Notes under the pieces: model-generated
The model's database searches: none
Told to the model about the DNA's origin: nothing
What the model saw: only the letters and a program-made list of their open reading frames with translations
Shown here: one piece after another, positions 13,337-32,139 of the stretch
Layout of the letters: every line of letters starts with the position of its first letter
How positions within the stretch are numbered: the first letter of the stretch is position 1
NCBI RefSeq assembly: GCF_030867145.1
Contig: NC_134433.1
Span: 16,899,896-16,963,895, forward strand
Length of the DNA stretch: 64,000 nt
From: Opisthocomus hoazin
Taxonomy: Eukaryota > Chordata > Aves > Opisthocomiformes > Opisthocomidae
Reading direction: 5' to 3'
Translations under genes and position numbers: made by a program

Positions 13337-14552
13337 CCACTGGCCATCCACTCTTCCTCCGTCCCACCCGCCATGGTGGCACCAAGCGGCTGCGCTGAGC
13401 AAGCACCCGTAGAGCAATGTGGGTGACAAACCCGCGCATTTCCCCAGTCCCTTCTGCCGAGTGACCCTGACAGGCTGGAGGAGGTGAGGGATGGAGGGGA
13501 AGCATTGCAGCCACAGCGACTCATGTCACCGTGACTCCTCTCCTCCGGGCACCCTTTGATCTGCTGTGTCTCTCTGTGTGCCGGGAGCCCTGGGTGCTGG
13601 GGGTCTGGGTGCTGGGGGGCTCCCTGGGTGGTGGCCTTGCATTTGGGGCAGCAAAACTCTCTTGGAGGTGATGCGTTGGGAAGGATGCTTGGAAACGGGA
13701 AGGAGGAGCATCCCTGGCAGCCGGATTTCACCTCCCCCCTGCACTCTGTCCCCGGGGCGGCGGGAGCAGTGGCCCACAGTGCTCTTATCCGCAGCCAGAC
13801 CGCGTTCTCAGCCCCAAAGGGGAGGGCGCGCTGCTCGCGGGCTCCCACGGGACCCCGGGGACCCGGCCCGGGCACAGAGCTCCACTGCAGCTCGTGACCG
13901 GCCGCGTTCCCCGCGCTCGTTCCTGGGAGGTGTTTGCGGTGGGAGCTGCCTGGGGAGGTGACACGGCGTGCCGGGGTGTGCGGGAGGGCTGCACCGTGAG
14001 CCCGGCGCAGGGACACGGGGGGCTGCACCGCCCCGTGCCCCCTCCCCGCCCGCGGCCGCACAGCCCGGCAGCCCCGCTGCCAGCCCCTGCGCCCAGCCCT
14101 GGGTGCTGGCACCCGCCTGCGCTCCCCTGCCTGCCCAGGCCTGCTCCCACTGTCTGCAGTAATCGCTGCTTTTTACGACGCAATCCGCAGCCGCTTTACA
14201 GCCTCAGCTCCTAAGAGTCTTCTGGGGAGTGAAAATGCTTTATAATGAGGTCTTGAGGGAGGCAGCTGCACACAGTAATTATTACGTGAGTGGCATTTGA
14301 AGAGCAATCATTTGATGGCATCTGAAATGAGGTGGTTGCCCCATAAAGGTGGCAAATGCGATCCTGCTCCTCGCAGGCTGTTACAAGGCTGCAGGATGGG
14401 CAGAGACCCGTGGGTGGCCGGACTCTGCGGGTGTGCGAGACGCAGGGAGCGGCTGCCTCTGCCTCCGGACGAGCGGCTGCGGCAGAGCGATGCTGGGGAA
14501 GCCGTGTGCTGGCAGCAGGACACCGTGCCCAGGGCATCCCTGCAGCCAGGCC
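13337..14552 (-). other. CCDC92B: CCDC92B intron, unique sequence
   Basis: Unique intronic sequence. A less GC-rich stretch lies at about 14160-14350, just before a CR1 fragment. No exon or RNA gene is seen. Confidence 0.6.
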
Positions 14553-14762
14553 CCCTCTGAGGGTGACGGAGCCCTGGCCCAGGCTGCCCAGGGAGGCTGT
14601 GGAGTCTCCTTCTCTGGAGATACTCAAACCCCAGCTGGATGCAGTGCTGGGTGACCTGCTCTGGGTGACCCTGCTTGGGCAGGGGGTTGGGTGGGGGATC
14701 CCCAGGGGTCCCTGCCAGCCCTGCCACGGCGGGGTTCTGGGATTTGGTGATTCTGCGACTCT
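14553..14762 (+). mobile_element. CR1 non-LTR retrotransposon, 3' fragment
   Basis: The block follows the standard CR1 3' end: TGAGGGTGACGGAGCCCTGG, the GGCTGTGGAGTCTCCTTCTC section, a TGGGTGACCCTGCTTGGGCA section, then GGTGATTCTGCGACTCTG, a decayed form of the terminal ATTCTGTG octamers. It is a 5'-truncated, non-coding relic, antisense to CCDC92B within its intron, and more diverged than the copies at 23.9 and 34.9 kb. Confidence 0.9.
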
Positions 14763-15519
14763 GACTTGCCCACGGGTTTGATCCGAGGGGAACGTGGCTG
14801 CCCTTGGGCTGGAGCACCGCTCTGCCGGGGCTCCGCGGGCAGGCAGGGCTGCCTGTCCCAGCACCTGCCCTCGCCGCAGGCAGCGGCCGCGAGGGGCTGC
14901 GGGACACGGCCGGGTGGCCCGAGGGGACAGGCCTTGTGCAATGCCTCTTGGGCAGCTCTCCGCTGCTGCTCCCAGCCCTGTGACGGTGCCTGGAGCTTGC
15001 AGATATTTTTCATGCACCAAGACTCTTCTCCCCCTCGTTTTGGAACGTGTAAGTTTATTTTGTGGGCAAAACTGACTGACGAACTGCACGTGCCGGGAGA
15101 TTTTCTGAACTGGCATCTGGATCGCAATCGGTGAGCGGAGCTGGAGGAAGGGTTGATCACGTCCTTGCTGGCCTTGCCTGGGGGCTGCAGGGTTTGTGGG
15201 CTTTGAGTCCCACCCCGGGGGTCTGTGAGCTGCTCCCGGGGTCTGTGTCAGGGCTTCGGTAACGCCAACCTAGGATGCCGGCCTCACACGCAAAACCTTC
15301 CGAGGGGGCTGCCCGGGCGTTTCACGGGGCTGCCGACGTGCACGCTGACTTCCCAGCCGCAGCCCTGTCCCCAGCCTGCCTGTCCCCTGCGGACACGTCC
15401 ATGTCCCCTCCCTGGGCGGCCCCGACGGGCCCCCTGCAGCTGCAGGCTCTCAGGGCAGCCCCCCCACACCCACACCCGCTCCCCCTTATCTTACCACGTG
15501 CGCAAAGCTCTGCTCTTAC
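14763..15519 (-). other. CCDC92B: CCDC92B intron, unique sequence
   Basis: GC-rich intronic sequence between the CR1 relic and the small internal exon. Nothing else recognisable. Confidence 0.6.
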
Positions 15520-15567
15520 CTTGCTGGCGGGCTTCCAGCTCCTTCATCTCCAGGTCATGGGTGAGCT
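15520..15567 (-). CDS. CCDC92B: CCDC92B internal coding exon (48 bp)
   Basis: A 48-bp exon bounded by a strong acceptor (TTTCTCTTCCAG) and donor (CAAG|GTAAGA). It completes the codon carried over from the preceding exon (G|AG, Glu) and reads LTHDLEMKELEARQQ, then leaves one base for the next exon. The CCDC92 counterpart reads DLTYELTVKSSEQ at this place, so the exon continues the N-terminal coiled coil. The exact fit of phase on both sides makes it secure despite its size. Confidence 0.9.
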
Positions 15568-23899
<8,332 letters not shown>

Positions 23900-24117
23900 C
23901 TGAGGAAGAACTTCTTCCCTCTGAGGGTGATGGAGCCCTGGCCCAGGCTGCCCAGGGAGGCTGTGGAGTCTCCTTCTCTGGAGATATTCCAGACCCACCT
24001 GGACGCGGTGCTGTGCAGCCGGCTCTGGGTGACCCTGCTTGGGCAGGCGGTTGGGCTGGGTGACCCACAGAGGTCCCTGCCAACCCTGAACATGCTGGGA
24101 TTCTGTGATTCTGTGAA
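23900..24117 (+). mobile_element. CR1 non-LTR retrotransposon, 3' fragment with intact tail
   Basis: The fragment begins GAGGAAGAACTTCTTCCCTC, passes through the GAGCCCTGGCCCAGGCTGCC section and ends GGGATTCTGTGATTCTGTGA, the two octamers that terminate CR1. It is the most complete plus-strand copy here and lies antisense in CCDC92B intron 1. No reverse-transcriptase coding part is present. Confidence 0.95.
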
Positions 24118-25552
24118 CTGGTGGTGGAAGCCTTCGCAGTGACCTGTACTCTGTGGCTTTGAGGAGTTACGGGTGAGGTTACAACTCTTGAAAGCAACAT
24201 CACTCCTAATAAAAGCCAAGGATAAGTGTCCCTAGGGTAAGGGTCCTCTTTAGCTTGACGGATGCTCTGTGCCCTTGCGCGTCTGCCGGCTGCATGTACA
24301 CCCACGCAGAGCTGGGAAGGGGGCAGCCATCGGCTGAACAGCGAATTTTGCCCCTATTCAGGGGTGGCACCTACGGTCTGAGCTGGCCCCTTCTCCCTGC
24401 AGAGCTGTCGCCGAGCGCTGTGGAGACCGGACATCCCAGGGGCTTTGCTCCACCACCCAGAGCTTTCCAGGAACAAGTTTCCCTCGCCGACCACCCAAGA
24501 TGTTGAGCACAGGTCTCTCAGGCCTCTCCCCGGAGCTGCAGGACAGCCCTCAGCAGGGCCCTGGGGGCCAGATCCTTAGCTTTAAACATACGCTTTTAAT
24601 ATCTTAACCCTCAGCTGCAAATTTACTCAGCGAGACTGTGAAAGCTTAGCCAGTAAAGTGCCGGGTGAGTTGGAGGAGGTTTCTGAGCTGCCGAGCACAA
24701 GCAGTTCACGGGAGCCTGCGCGAGTGCAACCCACGAACACGGCCATGGGGAGATGTCCACCAGGAACTGGTGAGCACGCTCCAGAACGGGCCGCGGAGAG
24801 CCGCTCCCCGCAGAGAGAGCTTCCCTGCTGCGCTGGGCCACCCCTGCCCGCTCCCAGCCCCGGCCACGGCACCGACGTGGGCTGCAGCGGCGCTGGGCTC
24901 GGACCCCTGCCGTTCCCCATGCTGGGTGAGGTGGGCACGGTCTCCACCGCTGAGCCTTCCTGTGGGCCTGCCCCCGCCGCAAAAACAAACTTTTTTTTGT
25001 CACTCATTATCTTTTTACCACGCGACTGTAGTCCCTGGGACAAACACACCGGGAGTCCTGACCTCCGCTGGGTGTTTCAAAGAGCTACTAGAAAACCTCA
25101 GTGAGAGTCGCAATTTCATACCAGTTTATCAGAATTCTTCTTTCTCACAGCACGACTGAAGCCGCCTCTTGCAGCAGCCACAATGGCCGATTTAGTCGCA
25201 GCTCCACCAAGAACCGATTTCCTTTGCACAGAGAGACTGAGAATTTCCTTCCAGGGCAAATCTATACCGACGTCTGCTGTTTACTGCCAATCCCAAATCT
25301 TTGACCCAAGAAAGAAACTCGGCTCCTGCTGATGCATGTGGAAGGCAGACACAGCACAGCACGCACAGACACCGCCACGCTGAGATCCGGCCCTTACTCG
25401 CGCAGTCGCCTTTCCCACAGACGGCAAATTAACCGGGAGTCGGAGGGCACAAACGGTCTGCAGGAGCCGGTCGATAATTTGTCCCGCCGCAGCTGCCAGC
25501 AGCCCCCTCTGCACCGCACCAACACGCGCAGGAGCGGACGCCGACGCATGTC
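24118..25552 (-). other. CCDC92B: CCDC92B intron 1, unique sequence
   Basis: Unique sequence between a CR1 copy and a minisatellite. It is AT-richer at 24560-24660 and 24990-25160. No exon is seen. Confidence 0.6.
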
Positions 25553-26090
25553 AGGATCCACCCCGCTGCGTGTCGGGGATCTACCCCGCTGCGTGTCGGG
25601 ATCCACCCCGCTGCGTGTCGGGATGCACCCTGCTGCGTGTCGGGATCCACCCCGCTGCGTGTTGGGGATCCACGCCGCTTCGTGTCGGGGATCCACCCCG
25701 CTGCGTGTCGCGATGCACCCTGCTGCGTGTCGGGGATCCACCCCGCTGCGTGTCGGGATCCACCCCGCTGCGTGTCGGGATGCACCCTGCTGCGTGTTGG
25801 GGATCCACGCCGCTTCGTGTCGGGGATCCACCCCGCTGCGTGTCGGGATCCACCCCGCTGCGTGTCGGGATGCACCCTGCTGCGTGTCGGGATGCACCCC
25901 GCTGTGTGTCGGGATCCACCCCGCTGCGTGTCGGGATGCACCCCGCTGCGTGTCGGGGATCCACCCCGCTTCGTGTCGGGGATCCACCCCGCTTCGTGTC
26001 GGGGATCCACCCCGCTGCGTGTCGGGATCCACCCCGCTGCGTGTCGGGGATCCACCCCGCTGCGTGTCGGGATCCACCCCGCTGCGTGTT
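25553..26090. repeat. 22/23-bp minisatellite, 24 copies, in CCDC92B intron 1
   Basis: Counting the core GCTGCGTGT (or GCTTCGTGT, GCTGTGTGT) gives 24 head-to-tail units of 22 or 23 bp, most with GGATCCAC or GGATGCAC. The variants recur in blocks, for example GATGCACCCTGCTGCGTGT followed by a GCTTCGTGT unit, so the array grew by multi-unit duplication. Each unit has at least two CpGs. The mixed unit lengths cause frame shifts from copy to copy, yet long frames stay open on both strands; they are not genes. It begins about 460 bp downstream of the CCDC92B first-exon donor. Confidence 0.95.
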
Positions 26091-26279
26091 CACGACCTCG
26101 AAGCACGCGAACGCGAGCTTCGCAACGACGCCACGAGTCGAGGACGTCCCCAAAGGTCAGGGGCAGCAGCAGCGGGGGCTCGGCGCCCGCCGAAGGTCGC
26201 GGGGGCAGGGGCAGTGCCAGGAACGGGACCCAGAGGTGGAATCCCGGCCTCGGGAGAGTCAGCGGGAAACCTCCCCGGT

Positions 26280-27060
26280 CTCGGCGGCACCGAAACCCGT
26301 TCGCCGCCCGCTTCCCGTCGGTGCCCGTCCGCAGATAAAATCGGTGCGGACGCTGCTCACCCCTCCCCGTCCTCCCGCGGCTCTCGGGACCCAGCGGCCC
26401 GCCCGCCCGCCCGCCCGCCGGGGCCTGGGCTCGCCCCCCGCCGCCTCCCGCAAGGCCGTGGGGCCGGACCCGCGCAGCCCCGCCGCAGCGCGTCGCGGCC
26501 CGCCACCGGCGCTGCCCCCCCCCCCCGAGCCGAGCCCCGGTCCCTCACCTGCGGCGAGCGGCGGGGGGCGGCGGGCCGCCCGCTCGGCGTCATGGGGCGG
26601 CGGGGCCGGGGCCGGGGCCGCGCCGGGCTCCCGCGCTGCCCGCGCTGCCTGCGGCGGCCCCGCCTCGCCCGGCCCGGCCCGGCCCCGCCGCCCGCCCGCA
26701 GCCGCCGTAAACAGGCGGCAACGTGACCGGAACTGGGGAGCTCCGCCGGGGCCGGGCCGAGCGGGAGCGGGGAGCCGGGCCGGGCCCAGCCCCAGCGCCG
26801 GGGACAGCCCCCCGCAGCCGGGCCGGGCCCCGCTGCCCCCGGGGGGAGACGCGTTGGGGCGGGGGCTCCGCTCCCGGGACCCCCCCCCCGCCACTGCCGG
26901 GGCCCCGCTCCCGGCCCCCGCCCGCCCGCCGCTGTCCGCGGTGCTGAAGCGGCCTCCGGCGCGGCCCGGGCCGGGAGCGCGGGGCTGGGGGCCGCCGGCT
27001 GCGGTCGCCCCCCCGCGGGGTTCTCGGCCGTGGGGGGGGGTGGGGTGTGGGGGGTTCCAG
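26280..27060. promoter_or_regulatory. CCDC92B: CpG island and promoter of CCDC92B
   Basis: Dense CpG and GGCGG/CCCGCC boxes, including a CCCG tetramer run at about 26398-26420. The first exon of CCDC92B on the minus strand ends inside it. No TATA-like motif is seen, as is common in CpG-island promoters. Its right edge is cut by a CR1 fragment at 27070. Confidence 0.6.
26549..26720 (-). other. CCDC92B: CCDC92B 5' exon (start not determined)
   Basis: A good donor (CCGCAG|GTGAGG) at 26548 ends a GC-rich exon in the CpG island; its 5' end cannot be placed from sequence alone. An ATG at 26593 opens MTPSGRPAAPRRSPQ, 15 whole codons, and joins exon 2 in frame (AWTVNLVA then METVSL). The exon is either 5' UTR or, if that ATG is used, adds 23 residues to the protein. 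Confidence 0.5.
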
Positions 27061-27069
27061 TCAGACAGG

Positions 27070-27258
27070 GGGAGGGTGACGGAGCCCTGGCCCAGGCTGC
27101 CCAGGGAGGCTGTGGAGTCTCCTTCTCTGGAGATATTCCAGCCCCCCCTGGCCGCGGTGCTGTGCAGCCTGCTGTGGGTGACCCTGCTTGGGCAGGGGGT
27201 TGGGCTGGGGGGACCCACAGAGGTCCCTGCCAACCCCCCCATGCTGGGATTCTGTGAG
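27070..27258 (+). mobile_element. CR1 non-LTR retrotransposon, 3' fragment
   Basis: The fragment reads GAGGGTGACGGAGCCCTGGC, then the standard central section, and ends ATGCTGGGATTCTGTGAG with only one octamer. It lies about 350-550 bp upstream of the CCDC92B 5' exon, at the edge of its CpG island. Confidence 0.95.
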
Positions 27259-29097
27259 CTGTGGCCGAGAGCCGGGACAGGGCGGGTTTGGCGCGGCTGC
27301 CGGTCCCGCACGCCCGTCCGTTCGTGGTGCCAGGGTGGCAGGGCTCCACGCTCGGAGGTGACCGAATTCCCCGCGCCTCTTCCGCAGCGGGGGAAGCGCA
27401 GGTGCGGTGGCCTGTGCCGTGTCGCGTGGAGCAGAGCGATGGCAGCGTCCTCCCCGCCAGCTGGCAGTCTGCAAGACCCTTCCCTTAGACCCAGACCCGC
27501 TGCGGAGAGCGCAGTGTTCCCAGTCCCGCGCTCAGCCGGGTTGTGCTGCCGTCCTCACGCCAAAAACTGCCGCTGCTCTGCCTACAGCAGCCTTCAGCGC
27601 ACAAACAGCGTGTGAGCAGGCTGGGGGGCAGTCCACAGGGTTCGGTTTGTGGCATCATTTTGTCACCCCACGTCTTCCCCTTGGACGCTTCCGGCCTCTG
27701 AGCGAGTGCCTGCGCTGCACAAAGCGGCTGAGGGTGCGCCATGGGCGATCGCCCTGCCGTGTGCCGGCGGGAGGGCGGGCGGAGAAGGGAATGATCAGGT
27801 GCGGTGCAGCGGGCCGGTAACACCCCTGCGCTGCGACAGCCGGGGACTGGATCCTCACTGGGTGCAAAGCCGTGTGGTCCAGCATGGCCTGGTGCCGGCC
27901 GAGGGCAGAGGAGGGCTGCGCTCGGGGTGGGGGCTCTGCTCCATGGAGAGTGAGTTTAGTTCACGCTAAAAGAGAGATTATTAAATCAGGAGAAGGGGTG
28001 ACCAGCGAGGTCTGAAGGTCTGCGCATGCACACGCAAGCCGCTGATTTGCAATGAATTATTCAGATATCGCTGCTGAAGGCCGCAGCCAGCGCAGTCGAG
28101 GGCTTCGGAGCTTCCTAACGCGCATCCCGTCACGCTGACTCCCGAGTGGGTCTCCTCTCAGGTTGTTTTCTCTTCAAAAAAGACTCCTTCCTGCAATGAC
28201 AGGTCGTTGAGAGGTGAAGGATTTTTCTACGAGCGAGGAGAGTGCAGGCTTCCTTGCGCTCAGTAGGAGCAGCTCTCACCCGTTTGTAGCCGTCAGGCCA
28301 GCGCCTGCCGAGGTGACGCTTGTCCCTCTGGGTGCAGCTGGCCGTGCTGGGGGGGGGGGGGGGGCTGTTTGTGGTGTCTCACTGCATCTTCCCTAACTCA
28401 GCCGCTAACCTGGGCAGCGGTGGATCGCAGATGGGCAGGCGGGGGGAGAGGGAGGGGTCATTTCTGGGTGCTTCGCCGGGTTTGTACAGTTCTCATTGAT
28501 TTTCCACTGAATAAAAGGCAAGCCAGCAAAAGGTCAAGGTCGGGCATCCGGGGCCGGACTGCTGTGGCTGTGACTGAGGTCATAGCTGCAGGACACGGCC
28601 GTGCTGCGAGGGCAGGCAGCGGAGCGACGCGCGTCCCCCACACCCGCCGTGGCGCGGGGTGGAGCGGCCGCCTCGGCAGCCGACGTCTGGCAGCTTGGGC
28701 TCGGCACGACGCACACGCGCCGGCAGTGTTTCCCATCGCCTCCCTCGCGCTCACTGTCCCACAGTGAACTGGTTTCACTGGCAGCTTTTTGCTCGGAGAG
28801 AGCTGCTCTCGGCTGCTTTGTCTGGGACGTGACCTGGCAGTCCCTTAGCTAACGCCTCCTGCAACCTCGACGTCCCGCACCCCAGTTACACTGCGACCCT
28901 TCCCCGCTCCCCCTTGCTCTGAGAGACAGGACCCCCCTCTCCTGCAGCTCGGAGGCGGTTTGTGGTCAGCACAACGAGTCCAGAACGGCAGGAGTGCCCA
29001 TTTCAGCGCCAGGAGCAGCGGTGGGGCAGAGCCAACCCGCTCCTTGCCTGTTGTACACCAGCTGGGAGGCATCCAGCCGCCACGCCGCCTGAAAGAG
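27259..29097. other. Intergenic between CCDC92B and RAP1GAP2, left part
   Basis: No exon or RNA gene is recognised. A run of 16 G residues lies at 28349-28364. The 27940-28220 segment is less GC-rich and could hold regulatory sequence, but no specific motif stands out. Confidence 0.5.
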
Positions 29098-29537
29098 GTC
29101 CTGGCAGCACACACCGGCTGTGACCCTGGGGACGTGGGCAGTGCCGAGGGTCCTGGCAGCACACACTGGCTGTGACCCTGGGGACATGGGCAGTGCCGAG
29201 GGTCCTGGCAGCACACGCCGGCTGTGACCCCGGGGACGTGGGCAGTGCCGAGGGTCCTGGCAGCACGCGCCGGCTGTGACCCCGGGGACGTGGGCAGTGC
29301 CGAGGGTCCTGGCAGCACGCGCCGGCTGTGACCCCAGGGACGTGGGCAGTGCCGAGGGTCCTGGCAGCACACGCCGGCTGTGACCCCGGGGACGTGGGCA
29401 GTGCCAAGGGTCCCTGCAGCACGCGCCGGCTGTGACCCCGGGGACGTGGGCAGTGCCGAGGGTCCTGGCAGCACATGCCGGCTGTGACCCCGGGGATGTG
29501 GGCAGTGCCGAGGGTCCCAGCAGCACCTGCCAGCTGC
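29098..29537. repeat. 52-bp minisatellite, 8 full copies and a partial
   Basis: Units begin at 29098, 29150, 29202, 29254, 29306, 29358, 29410 and 29462, exactly 52 bp apart, with a truncated ninth. Each has GTCCTGGCAGCACACGCCGG, a GTGACCCCGGGGACGTGGGC part and a CAGTGCCGAGG end. Copies are over 90 percent alike by eye. Because 52 is not a multiple of three, each frame cycles through all three phases, and open frames persist on the minus strand only. Confidence 0.95.
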
Positions 29538-31120
29538 GAACACCGCTTTCCCCTCCACCCCCCGAGATAATTGCTAGGGGAATTTTTGCATTTAATTTAA
29601 AAATTAGTTTAACTTTGCTTCAGATATTGTTTTTCAGCCTAATAGAAATGCAGTGTGTGTGTTCGAATCGCTTTGAAGAACCTACTAAGAAGCTACTTAA
29701 AGTGACAGAGGGCTAAAAGCTGGAGGGTTTTGATAAATTTAACATTAGCTTAACTCTTCCGTGGGGATTTGAGAATATCAGACTCGGGAGGACACTCGCT
29801 TGAGCTGAGCAGTGCAGCCTGTCCTTCCCCCGGAGCTGGTGCCCTGCCCAGCCGGCTGCGGGGAGCACAGCGTCGTGCCGCAGCGGCGCTGGGCGAAGGA
29901 GCCGGGGCAGCGCGGCTCGGGGGCAACGGGCTGGGACAGAACGAGCCGAATCTGCCGGCCGGGCTCTGGCGTGCGGCCCCGGAGGGACGACCGGCCGGGG
30001 TCAGCGCGGCGCCGGCAGCGCACAGGGGCACGCGGAAGATGCCGGATGCGCTCCCGTGTGCTGCTCTGTGTGCACGTGGGTGTGTGAGTGAAGGAGAATA
30101 CTCTGATTTTGTAAATTTCTCATTATTTCAGAACTTTTTTCAAATTTATTTCCTCCCAAAATAAAAGCTGTGTTTATTCATTGGACCTCCCAGGTCTGCA
30201 AAAACATACGTGTGCTGGGATGGGGGTGGGGCAGCTCCCAGGCTCCGGGGCAGGAGGGAGAGCTTTGGCCCCTCCTGTTCCCCTTCCTCGGTCCCCTCCC
30301 TGGCCCCACATCCCCCACGGTCCCGTCGCTGCTGCCCTGCCCATGACACCCTGCCGCGGGTGCAAGCACCGAGTCCGGGGTGAGCGGCGAGTGAGGGGCC
30401 GGCCGCGGCTCTGCCCTGCCGGGGGGCTGCACACCGGGGGCGGGCAGGGGACACCGGCTCCGTCGTTCCCATCGGGGCTGAGACTCTGCGCAGACCGACG
30501 TGACGTTCAGCACGGCTGTCGGGCTCTGCAGGGCGGGGGTCGGGCGTTTTATCTGCCCTTGGCTCTGAACCCGGCCGCAGGCGCCATCAGTGCGTGCAGA
30601 GCCGGTGCCGGGCGGCTGCGGGCAGCTGATACCGGGGCCTGCCGAGGGGCCAGCTCTCCTGCTGCACGGCTCCTGTAACGACGACGATTTCAGCATCAGC
30701 AATGTCCTGGTCACCGTTTCGGGCGAGGCTCGCAGCCGAGGACGGAGCCGCCAGCGCCCGCAGCGCCGCGGGCTGCGGCAGTGAGGCAGGGCAGGGACCT
30801 GGGCGGGCTGGTGCCTGCAGCCTGCAGCCCACGGCCTCCGAGGGGAGGCAGCTCCGCCGGAGGGGGGGTCCCTGCCCACAGTCTGGGAGAGCCCCCGGCT
30901 GAACCCCCGTGACGTGACGCAGAGCAGGGCCCGGCCTCGCCAGCCGACCCGGCGAAGCACCGCTCTGCGTTGAGAGACGGCGTTAAAGCCTGGCAGAGAT
31001 GTCTGGGCCCTGCGCGAGTGGGGCTCTAGAGTCACCAACAGGTCCTTACCGGAGTAATTAGTGTTATTTGAGTTAAATGAGACAGCTGGATTGCAGGCAC
31101 AACAGCTGGGGACACTAATT
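29538..31120. other. Intergenic; two AT-rich pockets
   Basis: AT-rich pockets at 29560-29765 and 30090-30180 stand out from the GC-rich background and are candidates for conserved non-coding elements. The rest is GC-rich and featureless. No exon is recognised. Confidence 0.45.
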
Positions 31121-31330
31121 TCACAGAATTACAGAATGGTGGGGGCTGGCAGAGCCCTCTGTGGGTCACCCAGCCCAACCCCCTGCCCAAGCAGGGTCAC
31201 CCAGAGCAGGGGGCACAGCACCGCGTCCAGGCGGGGCTGGAATATCTCCAGAGAAGGAGACTCCACAGCCTCCCTGGGCAGCCTGGGCCAGGGCTCCATC
31301 ACCCTCAGAGGGAAGAAGTTCTTCCTCGGG
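31121..31330 (-). mobile_element. CR1 non-LTR retrotransposon, 3' fragment, inverted
   Basis: Read on the minus strand, the copy runs from CCCGAGGAAGAACTTCTTCC through the usual GAGCCCTGGCCCAGGCTGCC section to CATTCTGTAATTCTGTGA, the terminal octamers with one change. It is the only minus-strand copy in the window, about 600 bp upstream of the RAP1GAP2 upstream promoter. Confidence 0.95.
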
Positions 31331-31910
31331 TTCAGAAATTATGTTCTGAAAGGTCAGAAAAGTAAGGGTTTGGGGGCAGCACATGGCTTCCGAGGGACAG
31401 CTTTTGGGGCGACTCAGAGCTCCCTGAAGTGACTTGTAGGCACGCTCCCCGTCTGCTCCGGAGCGCGGGGGGCCACCCGCAGCCGAGCCCAGCCCCGAAA
31501 CCCGGCTGCTTTGTTCTCAAGGGTGGGCAAGGTGACAGGATGGGGTTCACAGGGTGGGCTCCAGCCCCCAGCCGTGCACCTCCGCTGCGGGGTCGGGGTG
31601 GCTGTGGGGTCCCCAGCTGGGCGGGGGGGTCTGGCTGGCGGGCCCCCCCGTCCCTGCTTCTTTCCACCGGTGACCGCTCTCGAGGGACTCCGTGAAGCGG
31701 GGCTCAGCCTTGCTCCAGGCGCTGGAGAGGCTGCAAAGGGTGCGTTCCCCGGGGGGCTCTGGGGGGGGACACCCCCCCCCACCCCGCAGTGAGGTCTGCA
31801 GAGCGGGACCTGGACCCGGGCGCGGCGTTTGCGGGCAGCCCCCCCCCCTCCCCGTGCGGGAACCCCGCGCCCTCCGGAGCTGCCTGGGGGAAGCCGCATT
31901 GCGTCACGCC

Positions 31911-31918
31911 TTACGTAA
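31911..31918. promoter_or_regulatory. D-box / PAR-bZIP palindrome TTACGTAA
   Basis: A perfect TTACGTAA palindrome, the core bound by the PAR bZIP factors (DBP, TEF, HLF) and by NFIL3. It is 172 bp upstream of the RAP1GAP2 exon A start codon, with TTGCGTCA five bases to its left. The match is direct; use in vivo is inferred. Confidence 0.45.
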
Positions 31919-32089
31919 TCGGGCTCGCGATGGGACCCCCCCCTCCCGGACCCCCCCCGATGCCGGAGGAGGCGGGAGCGCGCTGGAGCGCGCGCAGCCG
32001 CCCGAGCCCCGCGGGGACGTGGACGGGGCCGGGGCCGGGGCCGGGGCCGTGCCGCCGGGGACCCCCCTCGCCCCCCGCCCCGCCGCGGG

Positions 32090-32139
32090 ATGGCCTCGGG
32101 CAGGGCGGCGGGGGAGCGGCGCTGGGAGCTGCTGCGCGG
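32090..32139 (+). CDS. RAP1GAP2: RAP1GAP2 alternative first coding exon A
   Basis: An ATG in a CpG island (GCGGGATGG context) starts MASGRAAGERRWELLR plus two bases, ending at a strong donor (GCGCGG|GTGAGT). It leaves phase 2, which the acceptor of exon B at 34427 completes (GG|G, Gly). The peptide itself is not diagnostic; the assignment rests on joining exon B, which fits the shared RAP1GAP2 exon at 51476. This form would lack the RKRSVSF motif of the other N-terminus. It could instead be the start of a small separate gene, but the phase match through two introns argues for RAP1GAP2. Confidence 0.65.

Noticed and set aside
14553-14762. CR1 fragment as a coding exon or a conserved element
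   Set aside because: It matches the other four CR1 3' ends in the window and carries only the 3' UTR part of the element.
25553-26090. Long repetitive protein (DPPRCVSG / PRHAAGWIPTRSG) on either strand
   Set aside because: It is a translation of a 22/23-bp minisatellite in a CCDC92B intron; no splice sites, no similarity, and open on both strands alike.
29098-29537. CRISPR-like array with 52-bp spacing
   Set aside because: The whole 52-bp unit repeats, so there are no unique spacers between the repeats.
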